From Planctomycetota bacterium (GTDB lineage: Bacteria > Planctomycetota > Planctomycetia > Gemmatales > Gemmataceae), in NCBI GenBank assembly GCA_016200155.1, contig JACQFG010000394.1, forward strand, positions 1 through 14,098: DNA of 14,098 bases, given 5' to 3'. Both the position numbers and the translations under genes were made by a program. Positions 1 through 6,016 of this stretch are shown here, in pieces. How positions within the stretch are numbered: the first letter of the stretch is position 1; each line of letters starts with the position of its first letter. The notes beneath the pieces were generated by a model. The model was not told where the DNA came from and did no database searches. It saw only the letters and a program-made list of their open reading frames with translations.

Positions 1-621
1 GGCCTGGGCACTCGTGAACGTCTCGGGGCTGAAGGTCGACAGCGTGCCCGTCTGTTCTACGATCCATTCCGCCGACGACCGTGCGGCATTCTTGATCGTC
101 TGGGTGGTTGAGAAGGTCCTGGTCACGCCGCCCCCGGCCGGGGTATCCGTGATCGTCAACTGGAACGTGCTCACGTTGCCGCTGATGGACAGAAATTTGA
201 CATCCGCGTTGATCGTGTCCCCCTCGCCCACCAAAGCGGCGGCGGGCACGGTGGAGGAAGCGGGAATCCCGGCCCCCGTTGCCCAGTTGATGTAGTAATA
301 GTTGGCCGGATACATCTCGTACCAGGCGTAATAGTACGCCTTGCCGCCAATCTGGTCCGAGTCGGTGCCGATTTGCTCGACGGTGTTGGAAATGTCGCCG
401 TCGATGCCGACCCAGCTCGCGGCATACTTGGCGCCGCCGCCGTTCACGGTCACGCTCGGCACATTCCAGGTCCCCTTGACCTCGGTCACCGCGCCGGCCG
501 CGGTGTCAACGGAATAGCCGGACCAGTTGGCCGTCGGATAAGGCCAGGGAGTGCCCGCACTGGGCGCGAGCCGCGTTTCCAATTCCTCGACGCGCGGCCT
601 TGCATGGCGATGGACCTTCAT
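1..621 (-). CDS. G1-family (eqolisin) glutamic peptidase, 3' end cut off by the window edge
   Basis: 207 codons are present and the frame is still open at base 1, so the C-terminus is missing. Eqolisins are acid endopeptidases with a Gln/Glu catalytic dyad and a beta-sandwich fold. Family landmarks visible in order: NWSGY (residues 32-36), GTWNVPSV (50-57), SWVGIDG (69-75), EQIGTDSD (82-89) holding the candidate catalytic Gln83, YYAWYEMYP (97-105), GDTINADV (134-141) and SSAEWIVE (182-189) holding the candidate catalytic Glu185. The first about 23 residues lack a classical hydrophobic signal peptide; they contain VEELETRLAPS, a type of N-terminal segment I associate with planctomycete exported proteins. 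The ATG at 621 is preceded by AGGGAG about eight bases upstream. The enzyme is probably exported, which is inferred from the family. Family assignment is strong; substrate unknown. Confidence 0.85.
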   Translation of the reverse strand, partial: MKVHRHARPRVEELETRLAPSAGTPWPYPTANWSGYSVDTAAGAVTEVKGTWNVPSVTVNGGGAKYAASWVGIDGDISNTVEQIGTDSDQIGGKAYYYAWYEMYPANYYYINWATGAGIPASSTVPAAALVGEGDTINADVKFLSISGNVSTFQLTITDTPAGGGVTRTFSTTQTIKNAARSSAEWIVEQTGTLSTFSPETFTSAQA

Positions 622-709
622 GAGCGATCTCCCTGGTAACGAAGGATTTTCAACACGCCGAAACTCTACAACGGCCCGGCCAACGGCTTCGGTGATCGGT
701 TGCGGTGCT

Positions 710-738
710 ATTGGACCGGAGTCGGTCGTGATTGTCAA
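710..738 (-). promoter_or_regulatory. Candidate sigma-70-type promoter for the G1 peptidase gene
   Basis: On the minus strand a perfect TTGACA (-35, bases 733-738) is followed after exactly 17 bases by TCCAAT (-10, bases 710-715; four of six match TATAAT). It lies about 90 bases upstream of the peptidase ATG at 621, giving a leader of roughly 80 bases. The -10 box is imperfect and planctomycete promoters are poorly defined, so this is a candidate only. Confidence 0.35.
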
Positions 739-771
739 GGATTACTTTCCTGTCCAGTCGTCCGTGGACCC

Positions 772-912
772 ACGTTCGCCAAAAACCCGGACGCCGACCG
801 CATCCGCATGCCCATGGAAGGCGGCAAGTCGCTGCGCATCAGCCACAGCATGAGCGGGCCGCTGATCAGCTACTTCCAGATGGTGACGAAGCTGAAGATG
901 GAAGACAAGTGA
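772..912 (+). pseudogene. Orphan 3' gene tail (46 codons plus stop), probable remnant
   Basis: This stretch reads as ordinary protein: it begins TFAKNPDADRIRMP, continues through SLRISHSMSGPLIS and ends in LKMEDK before the TGA at 910-912. A strong terminator follows 16 bases after the stop, as expected for the end of a real gene. There is no plausible start: upstream, the frame runs into the promoter region of the divergent peptidase gene and loses protein-like character. The simplest reading is the 3' end of a gene whose front part was deleted or replaced. I do not recognise the family. A very small intact gene using an alternative start (TTG at 700) is possible but less likely. Confidence 0.4.
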
Positions 913-928
913 GCAAAAGGGTAAGAAA

Positions 929-969
929 AAAAGGGACGCAGCTCGATTCAAATGAGCTGCGTCCCTTTT
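929..969. terminator. Bidirectional intrinsic terminator
   Basis: A perfect 16-base-pair inverted repeat (929-944 with 954-969) encloses a 9-base loop. The core is GGGACGCAGCTC and its complement, bounded by an A-run (924-932, interrupted once) on the left and TTTT on the right, so it can end transcription in both directions. It sits between the + strand gene tail ending at 912 and the minus strand gene ending at 1009. Confidence 0.85.
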
Positions 970-971
970 CG

Positions 972-1003
972 CTTCCTTCTTCTTTTTCTTTTCCTTCTTT
1001 TTC
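972..1003. other. Uninterrupted 32-base pyrimidine tract
   Basis: Bases 972-1003 are only C and T on the + strand (purine-only on the minus strand). They lie between the stop of the minus strand secreted-protein gene and the terminator hairpin. The RNA of that gene would carry an A/G-rich stretch just before the terminator stem. No coding role is seen. Confidence 0.6.
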
Positions 1004-1008
1004 AGCAT

Positions 1009-1524
1009 TTACGACTTGCCTTTCGCCTTCTGTTTGACGTCCCTGATTTCAACCTCCAAAGTCGGAGAAATTGCGCTCAGTTTGTCGCATTGGAAATGCG
1101 CTTTGACCCTATAAACACCTGGCCCCTGGGTACCCACCATTCCAAAGGGCGCCTTCCATTTGTCGCCTGGCTTGAGGGTGAATACCTCCGGTTCAATGGA
1201 GTAGGGTGAAAGCGTTTCGATCCGCCGGTCCGTTTCGAGCACACCTCCAGGCAACGTTATTTCGCGCTTCAGGTACGGAAGGATCGGCGACGCGTAAGTG
1301 GTAGCGACATTTATAGGCTTACCTGATACATTCCTTATCTCGACCTCTAAAATGGCAATCTCTCCACGCGAGTCAGCGTCTAGCGCTTTTCGAAATGTGA
1401 CTCGGCACTCGATCGTTGGTTTTTCCTTTTGCTGGATGGGCACGTCCGGCGCGGTACGGTCGAACTCGGATGGCAGGCAGGCGAACGCGAAACAAAGTGT
1501 GATAGTCTGCGACCTAAAGCCCAT
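1009..1524 (-). CDS. Small secreted protein of unknown function, Ig-like beta-sandwich suspected
   Basis: 171 residues. The N-terminus MGFRSQTITLCFAFACLPS is a short export signal; the Cys near its end makes a weak lipobox, so a lipoprotein is possible but not convincing. The mature part alternates strand-like segments and turns (ILEVEIRNVSGKPINV, FTLKPGDKWKAPF, GPGVYRVKAHFQCD, TLEVEIRDV), the pattern of an Ig-like or BsuPI-like beta-sandwich. The Lys-rich C-terminus is QKAKGKS. The ATG at 1524 has GGAGGGGAG just upstream. A weak promoter-like pair (TTGATG, 17 bases, TATCCT) lies at 1589-1617. The gene ends just before a bidirectional terminator and is probably monocistronic. No function can be assigned; the fold is an inference from residue pattern. 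Confidence 0.7.
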   Translation of the reverse strand: MGFRSQTITLCFAFACLPSEFDRTAPDVPIQQKEKPTIECRVTFRKALDADSRGEIAILEVEIRNVSGKPINVATTYASPILPYLKREITLPGGVLETDRRIETLSPYSIEPEVFTLKPGDKWKAPFGMVGTQGPGVYRVKAHFQCDKLSAISPTLEVEIRDVKQKAKGKS

Positions 1525-1569
1525 GTCTCCCCTCCGTTCTGAGACTAAAATGTTCGGGCACGATAAATC

Positions 1570-1586
1570 GGACGCAGCTCAATTCA
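1570..1586. repeat. 17-base direct repeat copy (other copy at 934-950)
   Basis: GGACGCAGCTCAATTCA here matches GGACGCAGCTCGATTCA at 934-950 in 16 of 17 positions and in the same orientation. The first copy is the left arm and part of the loop of the terminator. This one follows the minus strand membrane-protein stop at 1614 and can form only a weak seven-pair stem (GGATGCA with TGCGTCC), so it may be a decayed terminator. Together the copies bracket the 171-residue gene and its upstream region. Confidence 0.5.
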
Positions 1587-1613
1587 GCAGGATAAAATGC
1601 ATCCCTTGTTCCA

Positions 1614-1925
1614 TCAACCATAACGCCCCCAGGTCATGAGTTCCGAGCAGCCCGCGCAAAGCAGGATGACGGGCAGAATGCCGTTGAGGACGATCGCCGC
1701 CGCAGTGACGCCCCACCAGCGTTCGGCGCGGATCGTGGCGACGATGGCGGCGACGAGGCCGAGGCCGCAGCAGATGCCCCAGGTGAGGACGCCACAGAAG
1801 ATGCCCTCCATGGGATGGCCGTCCCAGATCACGCCGTTGCCGCCCGCGCCGCCGGCGAAGAAGCCGACGAACGGCGTGGCGAGCGAAATGAGATTCCAGC
1901 ATGCGCGGCGTGGTTCTGGCCTCAC
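1614..1925 (-). CDS. Small three-helix membrane protein, third gene of the PIN operon
   Basis: 103 residues from a GTG at 1925. This start is preferred over the ATG at 2018 because GTG overlaps the upstream TGA by four bases (GTGA), has AGAGGA a few bases before it, and avoids a 97-base overlap with the preceding gene. After a short basic start (RPEPRRACW) there are three hydrophobic segments: about residues 9-27, 40-62 and 69-90. The second is Cys- and Gly-rich (GIFCGVLTWGICCGLGLVAA). No catalytic motif is visible. Genes of this general type, small and polytopic, are commonly left unnamed in planctomycetes. The four-base overlap argues for translation coupled to the antitoxin-like gene. A role with the PIN pair is possible but unproven. 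Confidence 0.7.
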   Translation of the reverse strand: MRPEPRRACWNLISLATPFVGFFAGGAGGNGVIWDGHPMEGIFCGVLTWGICCGLGLVAAIVATIRAERWWGVTAAAIVLNGILPVILLCAGCSELMTWGRYG

Positions 1926-2161
1926 GGGGTCCTCTGGTCTGCCGGCGCCGGGGTCGAAGACGAAACGGCGGCGACCTTGTCTGGAGCAGGCGTTGTATTG
2001 GCAGGTGACGAGCGCCATACCGGTTTCCCTGATGCTTCCTGGCGCGAGCGCGCATCTTCAAGCATGGCGGCAATGTCGCCGTCAAATCGTTTCGCCATTT
2101 CTTCACGCACGCGATGGATGTCTGCGATGGTCGTGTCGCGTTCAGCTTTCTTCGGTTTCAT
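1922..2161 (-). CDS. Candidate antitoxin partner of the PIN-domain protein
   Basis: 79 residues. The start at 2161 is chosen over the longer frame (2257) because the extension would lie wholly in the PIN gene and is unlike protein; GGTGGAAG precedes this ATG. Residues 10-45 form a likely amphipathic helix region (TIADIHRVREEMAKRFDGD, then IAAMLEDARSRQEASGKPVW). This resembles the short proteins commonly found beside PIN toxins of this type, which pair a '(R/K)xxxxxxFDxD' segment with a short basic tail. The last about 30 residues are low-complexity Ser/Pro/Ala/Thr. The gene overlaps the PIN gene's end by 20 bases and the next gene by four, so all three are probably translated together. The order toxin-then-antitoxin is the reverse of the usual one. 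The antitoxin role is inferred from position and pattern. Confidence 0.65.
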   Translation of the reverse strand: MKPKKAERDTTIADIHRVREEMAKRFDGDIAAMLEDARSRQEASGKPVWRSSPANTTPAPDKVAAVSSSTPAPADQRTP

Positions 2162-2627
2162 CTTCCACCATTTCTTCCGGCGTACAAATGATCGGAATCG
2201 GATAGCCGAGCCTGTCAAGCACCTTGTGAATCCGTGGCAGGATTTTCGCGTTCGCAATGTGCGTGCAATTCCACGTCAAGAGGTATTCTACCTTGTGATG
2301 TGCAACGATGGCAATGTGCAACGCGTCAACGGCGGCTTTGGGGGGCAGGATTGCGGCCGACACGATTTCATGGGCGATGACCGCAATCGGGGGATCGAGC
2401 GGCAGCAACGGGATGCCGGCAAGCGATTCGAGTCGCTCGGCGGCCAGCGTCGGATCCCCCGCCCCCGCCTCATCATGGACATATTGGGACGTCACGAGTT
2501 CGTAGTTGGCGCGCTCCTGTTCCCACCATTTTCGCGTGAGAATCTGACGAGCCGCCGCCACCACCTGCGGACTGGGCCGTTGCCGCAAGTAGCTGACGAT
2601 CGAAGTCTCGATGTACAAACTCGGCAT
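2142..2627 (-). CDS. PIN-domain ribonuclease, VapC-like toxin
   Basis: 161 residues, a normal length for a single PIN domain. PIN toxins are Mg-dependent endoribonucleases using a cluster of acidic residues. Here these are Glu7 in LYIETSIVSYL, Glu53 in YVHDEAG, Asp101 in KAAVDALHIAI and the Asn120 region in LLTWNCTHIANA. The first acidic position is Glu rather than the usual Asp, which is normal for the 'YIETS' subgroup as I know it. Start at ATG 2627; only a weak GAGA precedes it. The gene begins 30 bases after the stop of the PDZ-M6 protease gene, so it may be read from that transcript or from a promoter within its 3' end. It overlaps its candidate antitoxin by 20 bases. Confidence 0.88.
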   Translation of the reverse strand: MPSLYIETSIVSYLRQRPSPQVVAAARQILTRKWWEQERANYELVTSQYVHDEAGAGDPTLAAERLESLAGIPLLPLDPPIAVIAHEIVSAAILPPKAAVDALHIAIVAHHKVEYLLTWNCTHIANAKILPRIHKVLDRLGYPIPIICTPEEMVEDETEES

Positions 2628-2657
2628 CAGTAGTTCTCGCTGCCCACGGTTGCTCGC

Positions 2658-4520
2658 TCAATAATACTCATACCCCACATAAAACGTGATCCGTCCGTCC
2701 GGCAATCGGCGGATGTTCGTGATGTGCACCGGCAGGCCGCCGCCCAGCTGGGGTCGGCTCGACGGCGTCGTGAACGGCGTGAACGAGCGGTTGGCGTTGC
2801 TCGGGAACGGGACCGAATCGAGGAAGACGCGCGGACCGTTCGGGCCTTCAATGCCGTGCGATTCTTCGAGGATCGGCCGGCCTTGCACGACGCGCCAGAT
2901 CAACAGGCCCTCCGCGGGGAGGCTGGCGTCGAAGCCCTTGCGTTTGCGGTTTTCGAGCAGGAAGTACTCGCTGCCGTCGGTGCGTGCGAGGACCTTGAAG
3001 CATTCCTTGTGGCCGTTCTCGACGGGGGAGAGGATCAGCTTTTGCTTGACGGAGGGATCGATGACGGCGGGGGTGATCCAGCCGAGTTGTTCCTTGGACC
3101 AGGCGCAGAAGTGCTGCGGTTTGCCGCCGCCGACCTGGTTGGACATGGCGCACCAGACGCCGACGCCTTCGGAGCCGGGGTTTTCCGGGCGGGCGTAGAG
3201 ATCGGGCAGGCCGAGCATGTGGCCGAACTCGTGACAGATGACGCTGATGTCGCACATGCGGGCTCCGCCTTCCTGCACGATGAAGTACGGCCAGCGCTGG
3301 CCCTGATGCGTGAAGAACGCCTTGTGCGGCCAGTACAGCCCGCCGCGATTGGTCTGCACACGATCGCCGGCATAGCAGAAGAAGATGCCGTCGAAGTCCT
3401 TGAGCGCGTCCTTGCCGTCGCGCTTGTAGAGGGCGTCGAGCGCTTCGCCGAGCAGTGCCGTCTTGGCGGGCCCGGTGTTGGCGGCGGCGTACTCGCTGCG
3501 CTTCTTGCTGACGGTGACGAACTTGAACGCCTTGCCGGTGACCTTCAGCTTGCCGAACGATTGCTCTTGATAGTAGTCGTTCAAGCTGCCGAAAACTTTT
3601 TGGCCGGTGATGCTGGTCTTGGTGTAGCTCTTGGAGCTGAAGAGGGCGTCGTCCCAGCTCTCGGCGGCGATCTTCTCGTTGTGCTTGACGTCGGGATATT
3701 CGATGCCGACGATGGCGAGGCGATAGGTGTCCTTCTTCCAGGCGCCGGTGCGGTTGTCCCAGCTCAGTCCGCCGCCGCCCTTGCCGCCCTTGGCCTTGCC
3801 GATAAAGCCGCCTTCCTCGACGAGCACGACCTTGACTTCCTTCTCCTTCTCCTTGCCCTGCGGCTTGACGAGCAGCGTCAGCGTGTCGCCCGGCTTATGA
3901 TCGGCCAGGACGTTGGTGAGCCGGGTCGCTTCGTTGAGGGTGCGGCCGTCCATCTTGAGGACGACGTCGCCGACCTTCAAGCCGGCCTTGTCCGCAGGCA
4001 TGCCGGCCGTGACGACCTTGAGCTTGGCGCCGGCGGTCTCGTCCTCATCGACCGTCACGCCCATGATGGCCCGCTTCTGCCCCGCCTGGATCACGCGGCT
4101 CGTGGCGATCATTTTCGCCGACAGGTCCTTCGTATCTTTCTGCCGCTGCACGGTCAGCTTGATCGATTCGCCCGCGGCCTTCGTCTGCAGCAGGCTGCGA
4201 AACATCTCGGCACTCTTGACCGCCTTGCCGTCGACCTTGACCAGCACGTCGCCCGCCAGCACTCCCGCCTTCGCGGCCGGCGAGTTCTCCTCGACATCGC
4301 TGACGACGAGGTTGCCCGCATCGAGATTGACCGCGACGCCGAGATAGCCGGGCGAACTGGCCTGCGTCGCCGCGCCTTTGCTGATCTTCGTCGTGATCGC
4401 CGTCTCGACGGTCTTGAACTCGGAAAGGTCCGGCCCCTTGGCGTCCTGAGCCGCCAGCACCGGGGCCAACGCCAGCATCACGATCCAGGGCAGAGCTTTC
4501 CAGCAGGGCACACGCGTCAT
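2658..4520 (-). CDS. Secreted PDZ-PDZ-M6 family zinc metalloprotease
   Basis: 620 residues from ATG 4520, chosen over 4577 because it starts a clean signal peptide (hydrophobic run WIVMLALAPVLAAQ, residues 12-25) and has GAGGAG eight bases upstream. Order of parts: signal peptide; PDZ1 about 58-140 (YLGVAVN, SPAAKAGVLAGDVLVKVDG); PDZ2 about 150-232 (IMGVTVDED, MPADKAGLKVGDVVLKMDG); a Lys/Gly-rich linker about 236-251; M6 catalytic domain about 265-600. The zinc site is CHEFGHMLGLPD with His430, Glu431, His434 and Asp440, followed by the M6-type Met-turn region GVGVWCAMSN (452-461). M6 peptidases are the immune-inhibitor-A group. Tandem PDZ domains suggest binding of unfolded or C-terminal peptides, as in HtrA proteases, but the catalytic type is different. 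Act outside the cytoplasm; substrate unknown. Confidence 0.9.
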   Translation of the reverse strand: MTRVPCWKALPWIVMLALAPVLAAQDAKGPDLSEFKTVETAITTKISKGAATQASSPGYLGVAVNLDAGNLVVSDVEENSPAAKAGVLAGDVLVKVDGKAVKSAEMFRSLLQTKAAGESIKLTVQRQKDTKDLSAKMIATSRVIQAGQKRAIMGVTVDEDETAGAKLKVVTAGMPADKAGLKVGDVVLKMDGRTLNEATRLTNVLADHKPGDTLTLLVKPQGKEKEKEVKVVLVEEGGFIGKAKGGKGGGGLSWDNRTGAWKKDTYRLAIVGIEYPDVKHNEKIAAESWDDALFSSKSYTKTSITGQKVFGSLNDYYQEQSFGKLKVTGKAFKFVTVSKKRSEYAAANTGPAKTALLGEALDALYKRDGKDALKDFDGIFFCYAGDRVQTNRGGLYWPHKAFFTHQGQRWPYFIVQEGGARMCDISVICHEFGHMLGLPDLYARPENPGSEGVGVWCAMSNQVGGGKPQHFCAWSKEQLGWITPAVIDPSVKQKLILSPVENGHKECFKVLARTDGSEYFLLENRKRKGFDASLPAEGLLIWRVVQGRPILEESHGIEGPNGPRVFLDSVPFPSNANRSFTPFTTPSSRPQLGGGLPVHITNIRRLPDGRITFYVGYEYY

Positions 4521-4631
4521 GGGGGAATCTCCTCGATGGGGATAAAGTTGGATGGATGACCATAACATCCCGCACACAGCATTTCACCCACATTCTACAA
4601 TTTTTCTTGGCTTGAACTAACGATCACACGT

Positions 4632-4657
4632 CCATGATTTTGTAACCATGATTTTGT
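4632..4657. repeat. Two copies of a 12-base direct repeat in the divergent promoter region
   Basis: CCATGATTTTGT occurs at 4632-4643 and again at 4646-4657, separated by two bases, so the period is 14. It lies in the AT-rich stretch between two divergently transcribed genes with starts at 4520 (-) and 4762 (+). It could be a regulator site or simple slippage; no clear -35/-10 pair was found for either gene here. Confidence 0.45.
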
Positions 4658-4761
4658 GAATGCCGATCACGCAAAGATTCTCATCGAGTTTTCACGAGCC
4701 TCGTGGTAGCATCGCGAAGATATGCGGCTCCCCATCAAGCTGCGCAAGAAGGAATTGGATC

Positions 4762-6015
4762 ATGCCTCAAGCGATCAGGTTGTTTGCATTCGCGTGCATA
4801 GCCTTCGCCACGGTCACGGCTCGAGCCTATGCTCAAGACGAGGCGAAAAAAGCAGTACGCGAGCTGCCGAAATGGAGCACGACGCGCGTCCGCTTCGAGA
4901 TGGACGGCAAGCCGTGGAAGGAAGTCCTGCCGTGGTTCGCGGCCCAAACGAAGATGAAGCTGGTATCGCCGTATCCGCTGCCGGCGGGCCATTTCAAGTA
5001 CAAACACCCAAAAGGTCCCGCGCCCGAGTTGTCGTTGCTCGAAATCATGGATATTCTCAACGAGCAATTACAGCATCGGCATCGAACCACGCTTGTACGA
5101 AATGACGAGGAAATTGTATTGGTCCATGCCGACGATCGATTTGTTCCCCCGCGCATCGAGCTTCACGATTTGAAGAACCGTGCGAATACGGAAGTCGTCG
5201 TGGTTACCCTAAAAATCAAGGACGGCCAGAACCCAGAAGAGGTCGCGTTGGAAGTCAAGCGAATGCTCGGTAATTTCGGTCACGTAACCGCGGTGAAAAA
5301 TCACCTCGTGCTGCGCTCCGACGTGGCTTCATTGCGGCGGGCGATTCCAATCTTGACTCCAATGTTCTTCGATCCGCCGGAGCTGCCGAACTGGAGCACG
5401 ACACGTGTCCGCTTCGATATGGACGGCAAGCCTTGGAAGGAAGTCCTCACATGGTTTGCGGGCCAAGCGCAAATGAATATCAGATCGCTTTTATTTTGGC
5501 GGTCGCTGGACGGCATTTTTAGGTATGCGCCGCCAAAGAACAGTCCGCGTGAACTTCCGTTGACTGATATCTTCGACATCATCAATGAGCGATTGCAGGA
5601 GGAGCACGGACTCAGACTCATACGCAGTGAAGATTCGCTGGCACTGACTACGTATAACGATTTCCCTGGTGGACCACGTCCGCCGCGTGTTGAGCTTCGC
5701 GACTTGAAAGATCGCGGGAAAACGGAAATCGTCGAAGTCCTCGTAAGAGTTAAGCAGTTCCAAAACGACGAGGAAGTCGCGGTGGAGGTCAAGCGGATGC
5801 TGGGGTCATTCGGTCACGCCGTCGCGATAAGAAATCACGTGTTGATCGTTACCGACGTGGCTTCACTGCGGCGAGTGCTTCCGTATTTCGTTGACATGCC
5901 GGCTACGCCTCCCGAAGCCGCGCAATTCGTTTCGCCACCCTGTCCGGCAGCGGCATGTTGCGGAAGCGCACCACGTTGTCGGCCCATCATTCGGTTTCGC
6001 CTGTTTCGACGTTGA
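4762..6015 (+). CDS. Secreted protein with two tandem secretin-N-like units and no pore domain
   Basis: 417 residues from ATG 4762 (AAGGA about eight bases upstream), opening with a signal peptide (LFAFACIAFATVTARAYAQ). Two units of about 173 residues begin at residues 34 and 207. Each has an STN-like start (VRFEMDGKPWKEVLPWFAAQ / VRFDMDGKPWKEVLTWFAGQ), a middle helix (LLEIMDILNEQL / LTDIFDIINERL) and a secretin-N-like end (EEVALEVKRMLGNFGHVTAV / EEVAVEVKRMLGSFGHAVAI, then DVASLRR). The unit starts differ at only about ten of 84 bases, so the duplication is recent. Secretin-N domains line the periplasmic vestibule of type II/III secretion and pilus secretins, but no beta-barrel follows here. 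The last about 36 residues, after PYFVDMPATPP, are Cys/Pro/Arg-rich and antisense to the Bax1 3' remnant, so the original stop was probably lost. Function unknown. Confidence 0.75.
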   Translation: MPQAIRLFAFACIAFATVTARAYAQDEAKKAVRELPKWSTTRVRFEMDGKPWKEVLPWFAAQTKMKLVSPYPLPAGHFKYKHPKGPAPELSLLEIMDILNEQLQHRHRTTLVRNDEEIVLVHADDRFVPPRIELHDLKNRANTEVVVVTLKIKDGQNPEEVALEVKRMLGNFGHVTAVKNHLVLRSDVASLRRAIPILTPMFFDPPELPNWSTTRVRFDMDGKPWKEVLTWFAGQAQMNIRSLLFWRSLDGIFRYAPPKNSPRELPLTDIFDIINERLQEEHGLRLIRSEDSLALTTYNDFPGGPRPPRVELRDLKDRGKTEIVEVLVRVKQFQNDEEVAVEVKRMLGSFGHAVAIRNHVLIVTDVASLRRVLPYFVDMPATPPEAAQFVSPPCPAAACCGSAPRCRPIIRFRLFRR

Positions 6016-6016
6016 A
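5903..6016 (-). pseudogene. Duplicated 3' end of the Bax1/DUF790 gene (38-codon remnant)
   Basis: Read on the minus strand in one frame, this stretch gives FNVETGETE, a TGA stop, then WADNVVRFRNMPLPD and VAKRIARLREA followed by TAG. It aligns without any gap to the last 37 residues plus stop of the intact gene (6226-6339: LNVEEGELEGLPDNVVRFRN and on). 25 of 37 residues are identical, and a 55-base core (5928-5982 against 6251-6305) differs at about four bases. The TGA at 5987-5989 replaces a Gly codon. It is therefore a diverged copy of the gene's end, now split between the tail of the antitoxin-like ORF and untranslated sequence. Confidence 0.85.

Noticed and set aside
1009..1524. Lipoprotein call for the 171-residue protein
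   Set aside because: The Cys after AFA does not fit the lipobox well; ordinary secretion is as likely.
1579..2106. 175-codon Arg/His-rich frame on -
   Set aside because: Out-of-frame shadow of the membrane protein and antitoxin; composition is not protein-like.
1815..2633. 272-codon frame on + across the PIN operon
   Set aside because: It crosses three minus strand genes, has no family resemblance, and the minus strand genes have motifs, start sites and overlaps.
2724..4559. 611-codon open frame on + opposite the protease
   Set aside because: It is antisense to a gene with clear PDZ and M6 motifs and is a codon-bias shadow: Glu/Asp/Leu/Ala-rich, with no domain I recognise. GC-rich genes commonly leave such long antisense frames.
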